The notes: a model not told the origin generated them from the sequence alone. A stretch of 64,000 nt of DNA from an uncultured Alphaproteobacteria bacterium (GCA_946625925.1 CAMOTP010000001.1:1-64000); one strand, 5' to 3'. Positions 42,061 to 50,340 are shown, numbered from the stretch's first letter. Program-made: numbers and translations.

Positions 42061-43623
42061 ATGGTAGAAATTGATACAAATGCGGTTTATAAACAATTAA
42101 AAAAACAAAATGGCGAGGGTGTTGCCAAAGTAATCCGCGAAGCGGTGTTGTTGGATGTACCAAATATTGTGCATATTTTGGAATTTGCTGGGAATAATCC
42201 AGATGAAGCACGTGCGTTAATTCCTTTTATTCGTGAACGTTATAAAGCCAAAACAAAATCAGAAATTTTTGTAGATAAAAATCCGTTGGAATTGTTAAGT
42301 GATGCTGGATATGATGCGTTTGTTGTAGAAAACGAAGCACAAAAAAATTCAATTAAAAAATATTTCCGGTCGGGCGAAGAGTTATGCACTTTTAGTGATC
42401 CCGATAGGCATAAAAAATTTTATATGATTCACGCGGTTAAACGTGGTGCTGATAAAATTAAACCGGCGGCAAATCCGATGCGTCAAGATGAATATGGAAC
42501 GTCTGTTATATCAATTCAAATTGCCAAAGAGGGCGGTTTTATATCAATAAAAAATCGTTATAACCATACGGTGAATGACCCAGATGCAACATTTAGTAAT
42601 TATCCTGATTTCATTATTCCAGGGCTAACAAATTCATTAAGACAATTTTTTAATGTTGATTTTGATGTGACAGAAAGTTTGTTGCCAAATGGTTTTTGTT
42701 CTATTAACGGACAAATATTTAAATTTAATTACAGAATATGGGGAAGCATTCCGGGAAAGACGGAGTCTGGATATTATGGATATGGTGATGGTTTTTATTT
42801 TTATGGCGATAATGTTATAAAATTAAATCGTGATTATGAAATAATGCTGGAAAATTATGTCTTGAATCTTCGTGAAGGGACATTAAAGGATTTGATAAGA
42901 CATGCATCCAAAGGCCCAACTGAATTTGAACAACAACGGCATCAAAGAAAATTGGAAACCAGGATTTTATTAGAAAGGTTTTTCAAGGGTAAAAATATAA
43001 AAGTCACTATTAATTCAGAAAATAAACATGAAAAAATTATATCTGCGGATGGTGTTTGGGTGGCCAAGGTTGTTGATGGCAAAATGATTGAACTGAATTT
43101 ACCAAATATTACAGAAGTTGGAGATGATTTTTTAAATGATGCCGGACATTTAAAAAAATTGTATATGCCAGATTTGGAAAAAGCAGGTAAAATGTTTTTG
43201 TGGAATGTTTATTCAATAACACAGGTGCATTTGCCAAACTTAAAAGAGGTTGGCTATTCGTTTATACCTAATGGTGCGTTGAGCCAAATAGAATTACCAA
43301 GTTTAAAACGATGTGGTGATGGATTTTTGGAACATAATAATTCTTTGACGGAATTGTATTTGCCAGAATTACAATATGCCGATGGTAGGGAATTTTTACC
43401 TGACAATTGTGTGTTGCGTCGTTTGGATTTGCCTAAATTGAAAAAGATACCAGAATGGTTTTTATTAAAGAACACAGTTCTGGAATATTGTAATTTGCCC
43501 AGTGTGCAGAAATCTGATAGTAAAAAATTACGGCATGTGCGGTATGTTGTTGCCAAAAATAAATTAAAATCTGGATTAAAAAGGGTGTTTTTACCGCAGA
43601 AAGCGCAAAGTTATAGTAAATAA
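42061..43623 (+). CDS. Leucine-rich-repeat protein with conserved N-terminal domain (paralogue 2)
   Basis: Protein of 520 residues, 14 bases after paralogue 1. The first 190 residues are nearly identical to it (NGEGVAKVIREAVLLDVPNIVH, YGTSVISIQIAKEGGF) and so is the DNA, including GGAATTTTT before the ATG, so the duplication is recent or the copies are homogenised. The middle (about 215-330) diverges, with a Gly/Tyr-rich patch (SGYYGYGDGFYFYG). The LRR region is longer here, about six repeats (LPNITEVGDDFLNDAGHLKKL, LPSLKRCGDGFLEHN). A basic tail ends the protein. The PBP gene follows after three bases. Confidence 0.75.
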   Translation: MVEIDTNAVYKQLKKQNGEGVAKVIREAVLLDVPNIVHILEFAGNNPDEARALIPFIRERYKAKTKSEIFVDKNPLELLSDAGYDAFVVENEAQKNSIKKYFRSGEELCTFSDPDRHKKFYMIHAVKRGADKIKPAANPMRQDEYGTSVISIQIAKEGGFISIKNRYNHTVNDPDATFSNYPDFIIPGLTNSLRQFFNVDFDVTESLLPNGFCSINGQIFKFNYRIWGSIPGKTESGYYGYGDGFYFYGDNVIKLNRDYEIMLENYVLNLREGTLKDLIRHASKGPTEFEQQRHQRKLETRILLERFFKGKNIKVTINSENKHEKIISADGVWVAKVVDGKMIELNLPNITEVGDDFLNDAGHLKKLYMPDLEKAGKMFLWNVYSITQVHLPNLKEVGYSFIPNGALSQIELPSLKRCGDGFLEHNNSLTELYLPELQYADGREFLPDNCVLRRLDLPKLKKIPEWFLLKNTVLEYCNLPSVQKSDSKKLRHVRYVVAKNKLKSGLKRVFLPQKAQSYSK

Positions 43624-43626
43624 GTT

Positions 43627-45402
43627 ATGCAACAAAAGAATGAAAAATCTTTGAAAGATAAAAAAGAAATGCAAGAAAAGCCATCTTTTCAACGACGTTT
43701 TTTTGTATGCGTATTTAATTTGTTTTTAATATCTGTTGTGTTTATTTGTGGTTATGTTGGTGTTGTGTATTTGCGTATGCCTTCGTTGGATGCGATATTG
43801 CATGAAACGCGTTTGCCTACAATTGTTTTTCTGGATAATACAGGGAAAGAAATTCGCAGTTCTAATCGTATTATGGGGACCCCGGTCAGTGTTGATACAT
43901 TGCCACCACATGTATGGCAGGCGATTGTTGCAATCGAAGATAAACGATTTTTTGAACATGGACCCATTGATATGCGTTCGACGGCACGTGCACTGTTTGT
44001 TAATTTGTTCAAAGGACGTTTTGCAGCAGGTGGTTCCACTATTACACAACAGACAGCGAAAAATATATTCTTGTCACGCGACAAGAAAATTTCTCGTAAG
44101 GTTCAAGAGTTAATTTTGTCCCAATGGTTAGAAAATCGTTTTTCTAAAAATCAAATTCTGGATTTGTATATGAATAGGGTTTCGTTGGTTGGTGGAATGC
44201 GTGGAATTGATGCGGTGGCGCGGACTATGTTTGGGGTATCTGCGCGTGATTTATCTGTGGCACAATCTGCGCAAATTGCGGCGATGTTAAAAGCACCAAC
44301 ATTATATAGCCCACTAAAAAATCCGGATAAAAATATTGCACGTTCACGTGTCATTTTGGCAGAAATGGTGCGCCAAAAATATATTTCATTAGATACAGCA
44401 AGAAGTGCGGCGGCGGAATTAAAACCAGCGGTCGGTGCGCGTGATACAAATATATATCGTTATTGGACAGATTATGTAATGGAAGAATTAGATTCTGTTG
44501 TTGGCGGATTGGATAGTGATGTTTATGTTTATACCACTTTGGATAAAAAAATACAAGAACGTGTTGCCGCGGTTTTGCCAAGGCATACTGGTGAATACCA
44601 GGGGGCTGTTTTGGTTATGGAACGTGGTGGCGCGTTGTTGGCAATGGCTGGTGGGGCAGATTACCAGACAAGTCAGTTTAATAGGACATTGGCGATGCGT
44701 CAACCCGGCAGTGCGTTTAAGCCTGTTGTGTATTTAATGGCGTTGGAAAATGGATTAACACCAGATTCTTATGTTAATGATTCCAGGTTTGCGGTTGGTG
44801 ATTATAACCCTAAAAATTATAATGAACATTATTATGGTGATATTCCTTTGTCGATGGCGTTTGCAAAAAGTGTTAATTCGGTGCCGGTTAAGTTAACCAA
44901 GATTTATGGAATTGATTCTGTGTTGGATATGGCTGGACGTTTAGGGGTTGGAACAAAGTTAAAACGCGAATATTCAACTGTTTTGGGTGGCAGTGAAATG
45001 ACATTATTGGATTTAACAAATATGTATGCTGTGATTTGGAATAATGGGCAATCAGTGCGTCCGTATTCCATTACAAAAATAGTAAAACCAGATGGAACGG
45101 TTTTATATGAAAGGAATCCATCAGAACCTATCCAAGTTTTAAAACAAAATACAGTTGATGCAATGACTGAATTGTTGGCTGATGTTGTGGCAAATGGTGG
45201 AACAGGACATCGTGCGGCAGCCCCCGGTGTATTGGGTGGAAAAACAGGAACCAGTAATGATAATAGGGATGCATGGTTTGTTGGTGCGACCGACAAAAAT
45301 ATAATTGGTGTTTGGGTTGGAAACGATGATTTTTCGCCTATGTCATCCAAAATAACAGGCGGAACTGTGCCTGCGGAAATATTTCATGATATCGTTAAAT
45401 AA
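43627..45402 (+). CDS. Class A penicillin-binding protein (PBP1-type)
   Basis: Bifunctional peptidoglycan synthase of 591 residues. The cytosolic basic N-terminus is followed by one membrane anchor (FVCVFNLFLISVVFICGYVGVVYL, about 27-50). The glycosyltransferase domain (about 75-240) has EDKRFFEHG, GGSTITQQTAKN, and RKVQELILSQWLE. The transpeptidase domain (about 320-590) has SxxK as GSAFK, SxN as SVN and KTGTS. It is compact, without extra C-terminal domains. Start is three bases after the LRR gene with no clear ribosome site, suggesting coupling. Confidence 0.93.
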   Translation: MQQKNEKSLKDKKEMQEKPSFQRRFFVCVFNLFLISVVFICGYVGVVYLRMPSLDAILHETRLPTIVFLDNTGKEIRSSNRIMGTPVSVDTLPPHVWQAIVAIEDKRFFEHGPIDMRSTARALFVNLFKGRFAAGGSTITQQTAKNIFLSRDKKISRKVQELILSQWLENRFSKNQILDLYMNRVSLVGGMRGIDAVARTMFGVSARDLSVAQSAQIAAMLKAPTLYSPLKNPDKNIARSRVILAEMVRQKYISLDTARSAAAELKPAVGARDTNIYRYWTDYVMEELDSVVGGLDSDVYVYTTLDKKIQERVAAVLPRHTGEYQGAVLVMERGGALLAMAGGADYQTSQFNRTLAMRQPGSAFKPVVYLMALENGLTPDSYVNDSRFAVGDYNPKNYNEHYYGDIPLSMAFAKSVNSVPVKLTKIYGIDSVLDMAGRLGVGTKLKREYSTVLGGSEMTLLDLTNMYAVIWNNGQSVRPYSITKIVKPDGTVLYERNPSEPIQVLKQNTVDAMTELLADVVANGGTGHRAAAPGVLGGKTGTSNDNRDAWFVGATDKNIIGVWVGNDDFSPMSSKITGGTVPAEIFHDIVK

Positions 45403-45468
45403 ATTAGTATAAAAATCAGTTTTTTTATGACCGTTTTTATGATATAATTTATACACAAGTGAGTAGAG

Positions 45469-46431
45469 ATGAGTCGTTTCTTTCGTGGCTTTTTTATATT
45501 GACATTGTGTAGTTCTGTGATGCCTGCATTTGCTAATTGGCAGTATCCTGGACAGTATCAGCGCGATTCGTGGGCGGGTGATGATGGTATGCGTTTTGTG
45601 ATGTCTTTGCGTGGTGGTATGGCGTATGGTAAGGGTTCAATTGCAAATGACATTGGGGGATTAACAGGTTCATATGTTAGAAATACTATTACCGGTGATA
45701 TAGATACGCGTGCGTGGTTTAATGCGGCATATCCTAATGGTAATCCTGATTATGAAGATGCAGGTTATGGTCGTTTGGGTGATTTGCCCGCAGCAGAAAA
45801 TTACAAGGCGGTTTCATTTATTGCGGGATTCAGTGCAGGGTTAACTATGCCGGATACACCACAATGGCGTGTGGAATTTGGTTTTGATCATATTGCCGAG
45901 GCCGATTATAATAAAAATCCATTATTTGATGGTTCGTTACATTTGACATCTGGGTATGTGGTTGATGCACAAAGTGGTGGTGTTCAATCTTCGTTATCTA
46001 CGGATGTGTACAGTGTTATGGCTTTTTATGATTTCTTTGACGGAATAAAAAAACCGGTCAGAACAATGATTCCATATGTTGGGGCAGGTGTGGCATATGC
46101 TGATACAAAAACTATTTTGCAATTAACAGATTCTTATGGTGATTTGTCGGATGTTTATGAATTGCAAAATTTTGGTATTGTTGATGAATATGGGGTTATA
46201 AAGTTTAATAAATCAGAAACACACAGTTCTAATTTTGCACCAATACTTTCGGTTGGTTTTTCTTATGGCGTAAATGACAGGGTGTTTTTAGATGCTGGTT
46301 TGCGCGGTATGTATATTTCCAAGGTTAAATGGCAATTAACCAGTTTGGATGATGAACGTCGTCGTGATTGGTTTAGTGCTGAAAAAATGATGTATATTAC
46401 GGCTATATTTGGTATGCGTGTAGAGTTTTAG
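45469..46431 (+). CDS. Outer-membrane beta-barrel protein
   Basis: Exported protein of 320 residues. The signal peptide is MSRFFRGFFILTLCSSVMPAFA. Alternating-residue strands (MRFVMSLRGGMAYG, VSFIAGFSAGLTM, WRVEFGFDHIAE) and a final strand ending GMRVEF, with terminal Phe, fit a BAM substrate of about eight to ten strands, resembling porin or surface-antigen families of Alphaproteobacteria. An extended -10 (TGATATAAT) lies about 25 bases upstream. The tRNA-Gly gene follows after 52 bases. Confidence 0.85.
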   Translation: MSRFFRGFFILTLCSSVMPAFANWQYPGQYQRDSWAGDDGMRFVMSLRGGMAYGKGSIANDIGGLTGSYVRNTITGDIDTRAWFNAAYPNGNPDYEDAGYGRLGDLPAAENYKAVSFIAGFSAGLTMPDTPQWRVEFGFDHIAEADYNKNPLFDGSLHLTSGYVVDAQSGGVQSSLSTDVYSVMAFYDFFDGIKKPVRTMIPYVGAGVAYADTKTILQLTDSYGDLSDVYELQNFGIVDEYGVIKFNKSETHSSNFAPILSVGFSYGVNDRVFLDAGLRGMYISKVKWQLTSLDDERRRDWFSAEKMMYITAIFGMRVEF

Positions 46432-46483
46432 AAAATAATACTTGCATTTGTAAAAAAATTATGTCATTATAGTCGCACGATAC

Positions 46484-46560
46484 GCGAGCGTAGCTCAGTT
46501 GGCTAGAGCGCAACCTTGCCAAGGTTGAGGTCGAGGGTTCGAGCCCCTTTGCTCGCACCA
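46484..46560 (+). tRNA. tRNA-Gly (anticodon GCC)
   Basis: Acceptor GCGAGCG / TGCTCGC, D arm GCTCAGTTGGCTAGAGC, anticodon stem CAACC / GGTTG around TTGCCAA, T-loop GTTCGAGCC and an encoded ACCA end. It lies at the edge of the accessory array. Confidence 0.96.
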
Positions 46561-46570
46561 GAATTTTAGA

Positions 46571-46594
46571 AAACACCCGTTTGGGTGTTTTTTT
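46571..46594 (+). terminator. Terminator after tRNA-Gly (repeat copy 1)
   Basis: AAACACCC / GGGTGTTT with loop GTTT and seven T. Copies with almost the same stem are at 46682 and 51893. Confidence 0.88.
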
Positions 46595-46861
46595 GATTCT
46601 GTCGACAAAGGGGTGAGAACCCGCAGGGTTGCGAGGCGAGGTTATGAAATAACCGAAGTACTTTGCGAAGCCCAAAGTTTTAACACCCGAAAGGGTGTTT
46701 TTTTATTGGCAAAGGGGCGATATCGGGCCCCGCAAAATTCTGAAATTTTGTGGGTGATTAGTTCCGCAGGATGGCGAAATGCTTTTTTGTCCAAAATTCT
46801 TGATATTTCAGTTTTTTTTGATATTTTTACTGTGGGTATAGTGATTAAAAAGGGTAATGAA
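46595..46861 (+). other. Non-coding palindrome-rich spacer
   Basis: No gene is seen here. It holds several short inverted repeats (ACCCGCAGGGT, GGTTATGAAATAACC, CCCGCAAAATT / AATTTTGTGGG), two loosely similar blocks (CCGCAGGGTTGCGA and CCGCAGGATGGCGA), and a second copy of the AACACCC terminator at 46682. Apparent reading frames across it on the minus strand are translations of the tRNA. A TATAGT box near 46837-46842 may be the -10 of the following gene. Confidence 0.6.
46682..46704 (+). terminator. Terminator (repeat copy 2)
   Basis: AACACCC / GGGTGTT with a GAAA tetraloop and seven to eight T, then ATTGGCAAAG, which recurs with small changes after the terminator at 51893. Confidence 0.85.
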
Positions 46862-47524
46862 ATGACAAGAAATGAAGTGTTATGTAAAGTTCTTGAAATT
46901 GTAAATGAGCATAAAGCACACAACTTTCCAGAAGCCACAGAGAACAGCCGGTTTGCCGAAGATTTGGGAATGGATTCGTTTGATATAGTTGAAACTTGTT
47001 GGGATATACAACGCGTCTTATTAGATATTGATTTTGATTATGATGATTGGGATGCTATCAAATTTAATACTACATCAGTTAAAGATGTGGTAAATTTAGT
47101 ATGTAAAAATTTAAATATTCCGGTTAATAATGCCGAAAAAAAATCAAATCTGAAATTAAATATGTTATACCCAATTATTGCGGGGTTGTTGTTTACGGGA
47201 TGTGGTTTTGTTGAATGCAAGGACAATGTTGTTGTGGTGCCTGGAAAAAATAAAATCATTGTCAAAGATGTCAAAGACGGTCAGGAAAGAATATTTTTTA
47301 CAAATAAATCAGATAACCGTTTTCAGGGGCTGAATGTTGGTGATACCATCAACGTGCGCAGACGCAGAGGTTATGGTGATTATGATTATTATAGAGTTTT
47401 TGATGATGATAACAAGTATATCCATATTGATGTGAATGATTTACATGTTGTGCGAGAAAAATTTAGATTTGATTCTATTAAAAACGCGATGTTAAGGGAC
47501 AGTGTTGCACAAAACAAAAGATAA
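46862..47524 (+). CDS. Acyl-carrier-protein domain fused to a lipobox-like/membrane domain
   Basis: Protein of 220 residues. Residues about 1-85 look like an acyl carrier protein: EDLGMDSFDIVETCWDI has the DS-x-D phosphopantetheine site (Ser39). After a linker comes a hydrophobic stretch ending in a lipobox-like LLFTGCG (MLYPIIAGLLFTGCG, about 100-114), then a beta-rich domain (NKIIVKDVKDGQERIFFTN, GDTINVRRRRGYGDY). This fusion is unusual; an internal start at 47161 would give a normal lipoprotein, but no ribosome site precedes it. The start at 46862 follows AAAAAGGG. First gene of the array; it ends VAQNKR on the junction motif. Confidence 0.6.
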   Translation: MTRNEVLCKVLEIVNEHKAHNFPEATENSRFAEDLGMDSFDIVETCWDIQRVLLDIDFDYDDWDAIKFNTTSVKDVVNLVCKNLNIPVNNAEKKSNLKLNMLYPIIAGLLFTGCGFVECKDNVVVVPGKNKIIVKDVKDGQERIFFTNKSDNRFQGLNVGDTINVRRRRGYGDYDYYRVFDDDNKYIHIDVNDLHVVREKFRFDSIKNAMLRDSVAQNKR

Positions 47525-47539
47525 AAGGGGGTATAAGAT

Positions 47540-47869
47540 ATGAAACGCAAACAAATTCAATATGCGCAACCATATAAAATTCGCAGTGTTCAAAGTGTTT
47601 TTAATGCGGATAATGGTGTTGCAGGATATGATGTAGAGGTTTGTTTTAACGGAACCACAAATATTCCACAACCTCGTTGGGCGGATCCTGAAAATATCTA
47701 TGCGTACCAAGATGTTAACGCGGGAACCAGTCGTGTGGTTTATTATTTCCCTTTTGTTGGACATGGTGTAATAAACTGGGGCAAGATTGCGGCAAAACAT
47801 TGGTTCAGAAAAATGCTGAAACAAATGGGGACATGTGTTGTGTTTGACGCGCAGGGTAATCAAAGATAA
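47540..47869 (+). CDS. Unknown small protein, beta-strand family
   Basis: Protein of 109 residues: YKIRSVQSVFNADNGVAGYDVEVCF, then SRVVYYFPFVGHG and a basic helix WGKIAAKHWFRKMLKQM. The layout of strands resembles the genes at 37366 and 38751, about 9 kb away, suggesting one dispersed family. No signal peptide. The end, GNQR, lies on the repeated junction motif. Ribosome site AAAAGGGGG. Function unknown. Confidence 0.6.
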   Translation: MKRKQIQYAQPYKIRSVQSVFNADNGVAGYDVEVCFNGTTNIPQPRWADPENIYAYQDVNAGTSRVVYYFPFVGHGVINWGKIAAKHWFRKMLKQMGTCVVFDAQGNQR

Positions 47870-47880
47870 AAGGTAATAAA

Positions 47881-48219
47881 ATGTCTGAATGGGGTATTGA
47901 ACAACACAGTACTTTTGGAAATGCCGGCGGTTGTTTTGTCGATTGTCTTTCTTGTGTTGGTGCAGTCGCGATTATTGTTGGATTGGCAACTATTGATAGC
48001 AAGCAAGATAAACCAAGAGCAAAAGATAAAGCGCAACCAAAAGTGGAATCTGTTGAACAAAATGCCGTTGCTATTCCTCGGGATACGGCGATGTTTGTTC
48101 CTGCAAATGATGCGGTCTTTCGTGATATAGAAAAGCAAAACGAATTTTTGTTGCAAAAAACCGCCCGCGAAATAAACGAAATCGACAGATTATCACGTAT
48201 GCACAGCCACACAAGATAA
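47881..48219 (+). CDS. Unknown small membrane protein
   Basis: Protein of 112 residues. A Gly/Cys-rich N-terminus (FGNAGGCFVDCLSCVG) runs into one membrane segment (VGAVAIIVGLATI), followed by a charged, partly coiled tail (PRAKDKAQPKVE, DIEKQNEFLLQKTAREINEID). No cleavable signal is evident. Ribosome site AAAAGG in the junction motif. Part of the array; function unknown. Confidence 0.55.
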   Translation: MSEWGIEQHSTFGNAGGCFVDCLSCVGAVAIIVGLATIDSKQDKPRAKDKAQPKVESVEQNAVAIPRDTAMFVPANDAVFRDIEKQNEFLLQKTAREINEIDRLSRMHSHTR

Positions 48220-48233
48220 AAAAGGAAACAATC

Positions 48234-48707
48234 ATGGCAGATATTCCAAATACAGAATACATTACAATTAACAAAGACGGAATTTTCGTTGGTGGAAAAC
48301 CTGCAGAAACATATCGAGGTGAGGAAATATTGTTGCTGAATGGTGTGCAAAAAAATTTTGCAGATATCCAAAGATTAAATGAAACCGTTGCAGAATTGCA
48401 TGTGTTGTCATCGGAAACACGTGGTGAATATGTCAAGGTGGGTAATCCATCAGGAAACCATGGCCAAAATGCATGGTGTCGGGTAAAATTTAATGATGGG
48501 CGTGTTGCTTCGTGGGTGTTCTGCAACGCGTACAGTTCGGCGGCCAATTGTGCGTTCTACTGTGCGTACGTCTGCGCGGGCAACGTTCGCGGGTTTGCGA
48601 ACTTCCGTTCGGCGGTGTTGGGTGCGGTTGATAAAGAAAAAACACCACAAACACCAATAAACCCTGTTGTGGTTGCTGCAAACAACAACGCACAAAACAA
48701 AAGATAA
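48234..48707 (+). CDS. Unknown array protein, paralogue of 49012 (GC-rich core)
   Basis: Protein of 157 residues. YITINKDGIFVGGKPAETYRG, LSSETRGEYVKVGNPSG and AWCRVKFNDGRVASWVF are shared with the protein at 49012. The centre (CNAYSSAANCAFYCAYVCAG) has five cysteines. Bases about 48521-48630 are clearly GC-rich (about 60 percent by hand count) in an AT-rich gene, with AAC, TAC, TTC and GCG codons, unlike its neighbours. The tail is Pro/Asn-rich. No signal peptide; function unknown. Confidence 0.6.
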   Translation: MADIPNTEYITINKDGIFVGGKPAETYRGEEILLLNGVQKNFADIQRLNETVAELHVLSSETRGEYVKVGNPSGNHGQNAWCRVKFNDGRVASWVFCNAYSSAANCAFYCAYVCAGNVRGFANFRSAVLGAVDKEKTPQTPINPVVVAANNNAQNKR

Positions 48708-48719
48708 ACGGTTTATAAA

Positions 48720-49010
48720 ATGACAGAATCTGATATGACCCCAAATATAATTAAAAAGTTCGTAAAACGTATTACGTACGCACCTTATATATGCAAAATA
48801 CCACGTCGTGGAATACAAGAAATAACATGTTATCCTGATGCAATAGTGCTTCACTTTAATGGAAAAAGAATAGGATACTCTGAACGCGAAAAAACAATGA
48901 TTGTTCTGCCGGGTGTTCGCGGAAAAGATGGTATATGTTCTGCTCAAACTGCTGTGGCAAACTATTTATTACAAAAAAAGAAACGTGAACAAAAGATAAA
49001 AGGTTCGTAA
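48720..49010 (+). CDS. Unknown small basic protein
   Basis: Protein of 96 residues, basic throughout: NIIKKFVKRITYAPYICKIPRRG, then beta-type segments (AIVLHFNGKRIGY, TMIVLPGVRGKDG) and a helical end (AVANYLLQKKKREQKIKGS). It reads through the junction motif in a different frame from its neighbours, gaining the last residues KIKGS. There is no strong Shine-Dalgarno (CGGTTTATAAAATG). One base separates it from the next gene. Function unknown. Confidence 0.55.
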   Translation: MTESDMTPNIIKKFVKRITYAPYICKIPRRGIQEITCYPDAIVLHFNGKRIGYSEREKTMIVLPGVRGKDGICSAQTAVANYLLQKKKREQKIKGS

Positions 49011-49011
49011 A

Positions 49012-49530
49012 ATGACAGATATTAAAAATACAGCATATATCACAATTAATAAAGATGATGTTTTTGTTGGTGGGAAACCGGCGATAAAATATCGTGGGGT
49101 AGAAATAGCGTGGACTGAATATTTATGGGAACATTTTGAAGCAATACAAAAAATGCATCCAGATATTATGGAAATGCACGCCCTATCATCAGAAACACGT
49201 GGTGAATATTGCGTGGTTGGTAACCCGTCGGCAAAACACGGTTACAACGCATGGTGTCGTGCAAAATTTAATAATGGACATGTTTCCCCATGGGTGTTTG
49301 TTAGAGAGTGTGATTCAATGGATGAATGCGCAAGTCGTTGTGCATATCAAAGTCTGGATGGCTTTCGTATTTCTGCACAAATGCGTTCTGCTGCTTTGGG
49401 GACACCAGATCATTTGATAAAGGTATTAAAAGACGTGGATTTATCTAACTGTGTTGGGAAACCTGTGCAATTAAACGGTTATAAAATCATTGTTGAAAAA
49501 ATTGCTGAAACACAACAAATCAAAAGATAA
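49012..49530 (+). CDS. Unknown array protein, paralogue of 48234
   Basis: Protein of 172 residues. It repeats the plan of the gene at 48234: YITINKDDVFVGGKPAIKYRG, LSSETRGEYCVVGNPSAKHG, AWCRAKFNNGHVSPWVF, then a Cys-containing segment DECASRCAYQS. Here the codon use is ordinary and AT-rich. The tail is longer (LIKVLKDVDLSNCVGKPVQ, YKIIVEKIAETQ). It ends IKR on the junction motif. No signal peptide; function unknown. Confidence 0.6.
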   Translation: MTDIKNTAYITINKDDVFVGGKPAIKYRGVEIAWTEYLWEHFEAIQKMHPDIMEMHALSSETRGEYCVVGNPSAKHGYNAWCRAKFNNGHVSPWVFVRECDSMDECASRCAYQSLDGFRISAQMRSAALGTPDHLIKVLKDVDLSNCVGKPVQLNGYKIIVEKIAETQQIKR

Positions 49531-49543
49531 AAAGGGAAATAAA

Positions 49544-49915
49544 ATGTCTGGTTCATACAGTGTGTTTGACGAAAATGGACACTATAAACCTGGAACTTAT
49601 AATAACGGTTATGGGGCAAAGATAGGGTGGCCAACAGAAAAATATTCTAAACATGATGCCGGTGCTTTAGATAATCAATCCGGCAAAAAATCTGGTGGTG
49701 GTATCGGTATTGAATATGATTTTTTTGTTGTTTTTTGTTGTGCAGCAATTTTTTTGACCACTGTTATCTGTGTTGGTAATCCATTTGTTTGTGAACATAA
49801 AGATAATAAAAAAACAGAAAATACAAAAAATGTTGATAAAGTCAGTCATGATGAAAAATATAATAAATCAACATTGTTTATAACTTCTTGGGCATTAAAT
49901 CAGAAAATTAAATGA
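49544..49915 (+). CDS. Unknown small membrane protein
   Basis: Protein of 123 residues. The N-terminal half is Gly/Asn/Tyr-rich (YSVFDENGHYKPGTYNNGYG), with one membrane segment in the middle (FFVVFCCAAIFLTTVICVG, about 61-79), then a charged tail (KDNKKTENTKNVDKVSHDEKY). The start at 49544 follows AAAAAGGG; an upstream in-frame start lies inside the previous gene and is rejected. The end is QKIK. Function unknown. Confidence 0.55.
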   Translation: MSGSYSVFDENGHYKPGTYNNGYGAKIGWPTEKYSKHDAGALDNQSGKKSGGGIGIEYDFFVVFCCAAIFLTTVICVGNPFVCEHKDNKKTENTKNVDKVSHDEKYNKSTLFITSWALNQKIK

Positions 49916-49930
49916 TAAAAAGGCAAACAA

Positions 49931-50269
49931 ATGTCAGGGGATTTTTATTGCATTATCGAACACGAACCAATTGAAATACCGGTTGCAACAGTGACTGTTC
50001 CGCGGACAAAGCATAAAGAAAGTAAAGATAATGCATCACATAGTGGTGATGATTTTTCTTGTCCTTATGATTTAAAATATTGTGTCGAAACGATAAATGC
50101 GTATCAAAAATTTGAAGAACGTGTTAGGAATGCTTTTGAAACAGGCAGTGAAGAATTGATTTTTCAACAAGATGGTTTTAGTGTTGATTGTCCACCGTGT
50201 GATGATGTGATGCGTGCGAATTGTGCGCGTTATAAAATTTGGTGCAAAGCGCAATGTAAACAAAAATAA
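49931..50269 (+). CDS. Unknown cysteine-rich small protein
   Basis: Protein of 112 residues, last gene of the array's first block. Eight cysteines lie mostly in the second half (DFSCPYDLKYC, VDCPPCDDVMRANCARYKIWCK), suggesting metal binding or disulfides. No signal peptide. The ribosome site is AAAAAGG in the weak junction copy. A terminator follows. Function unknown. Confidence 0.55.
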   Translation: MSGDFYCIIEHEPIEIPVATVTVPRTKHKESKDNASHSGDDFSCPYDLKYCVETINAYQKFEERVRNAFETGSEELIFQQDGFSVDCPPCDDVMRANCARYKIWCKAQCKQK

Positions 50270-50271
50270 AG

Positions 50272-50296
50272 AACCGGTCCATTTGGGCGGTTTTTT
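50272..50296 (+). terminator. Rho-independent terminator
   Basis: AACCG ... CGGTT with inner TCC / GGG pairing and six T, ending the first block of the array. Confidence 0.75.
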
Positions 50297-50312
50297 ATTA
50301 TAATAATAATTA

Positions 50313-50340
50313 TTGACAATATTTTATTTTGTCTTATAAT
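50313..50340 (+). promoter_or_regulatory. Promoter of the second array block
   Basis: -35 TTGACA (50313-50318), 16-base spacer, -10 TATAAT (50335-50340): a near-consensus sigma-70 promoter 30 bases before the gene at 50371. Confidence 0.75.

Larger units (their letters stand above)
47514..49923 (+). repeat. Gene-junction repeat family (about ACAAAAGATAAAAGG)
   Basis: Seven copies, each covering the end of one gene and the ribosome site of the next: 47514-47528, 47860-47873, 48211-48225, 48692-48711, 48989-49003, 49520-49535 and a weaker one at 49910-49923. In five copies the motif encodes the terminal Arg (AGA) then TAA; in the copy at 48989 it is read in another frame (AAG ATA AAA), and that gene ends two codons later. 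Conservation is thus of nucleotides. Confidence 0.65.

Noticed and set aside
46403..46675. Minus-strand reading frame over tRNA-Gly containing GLEPSTSTLARLRSSQLSYAR
   Set aside because: This is the well-known false protein produced by translating tRNA sequences; it overlaps the tRNA and the end of the outer-membrane protein gene.
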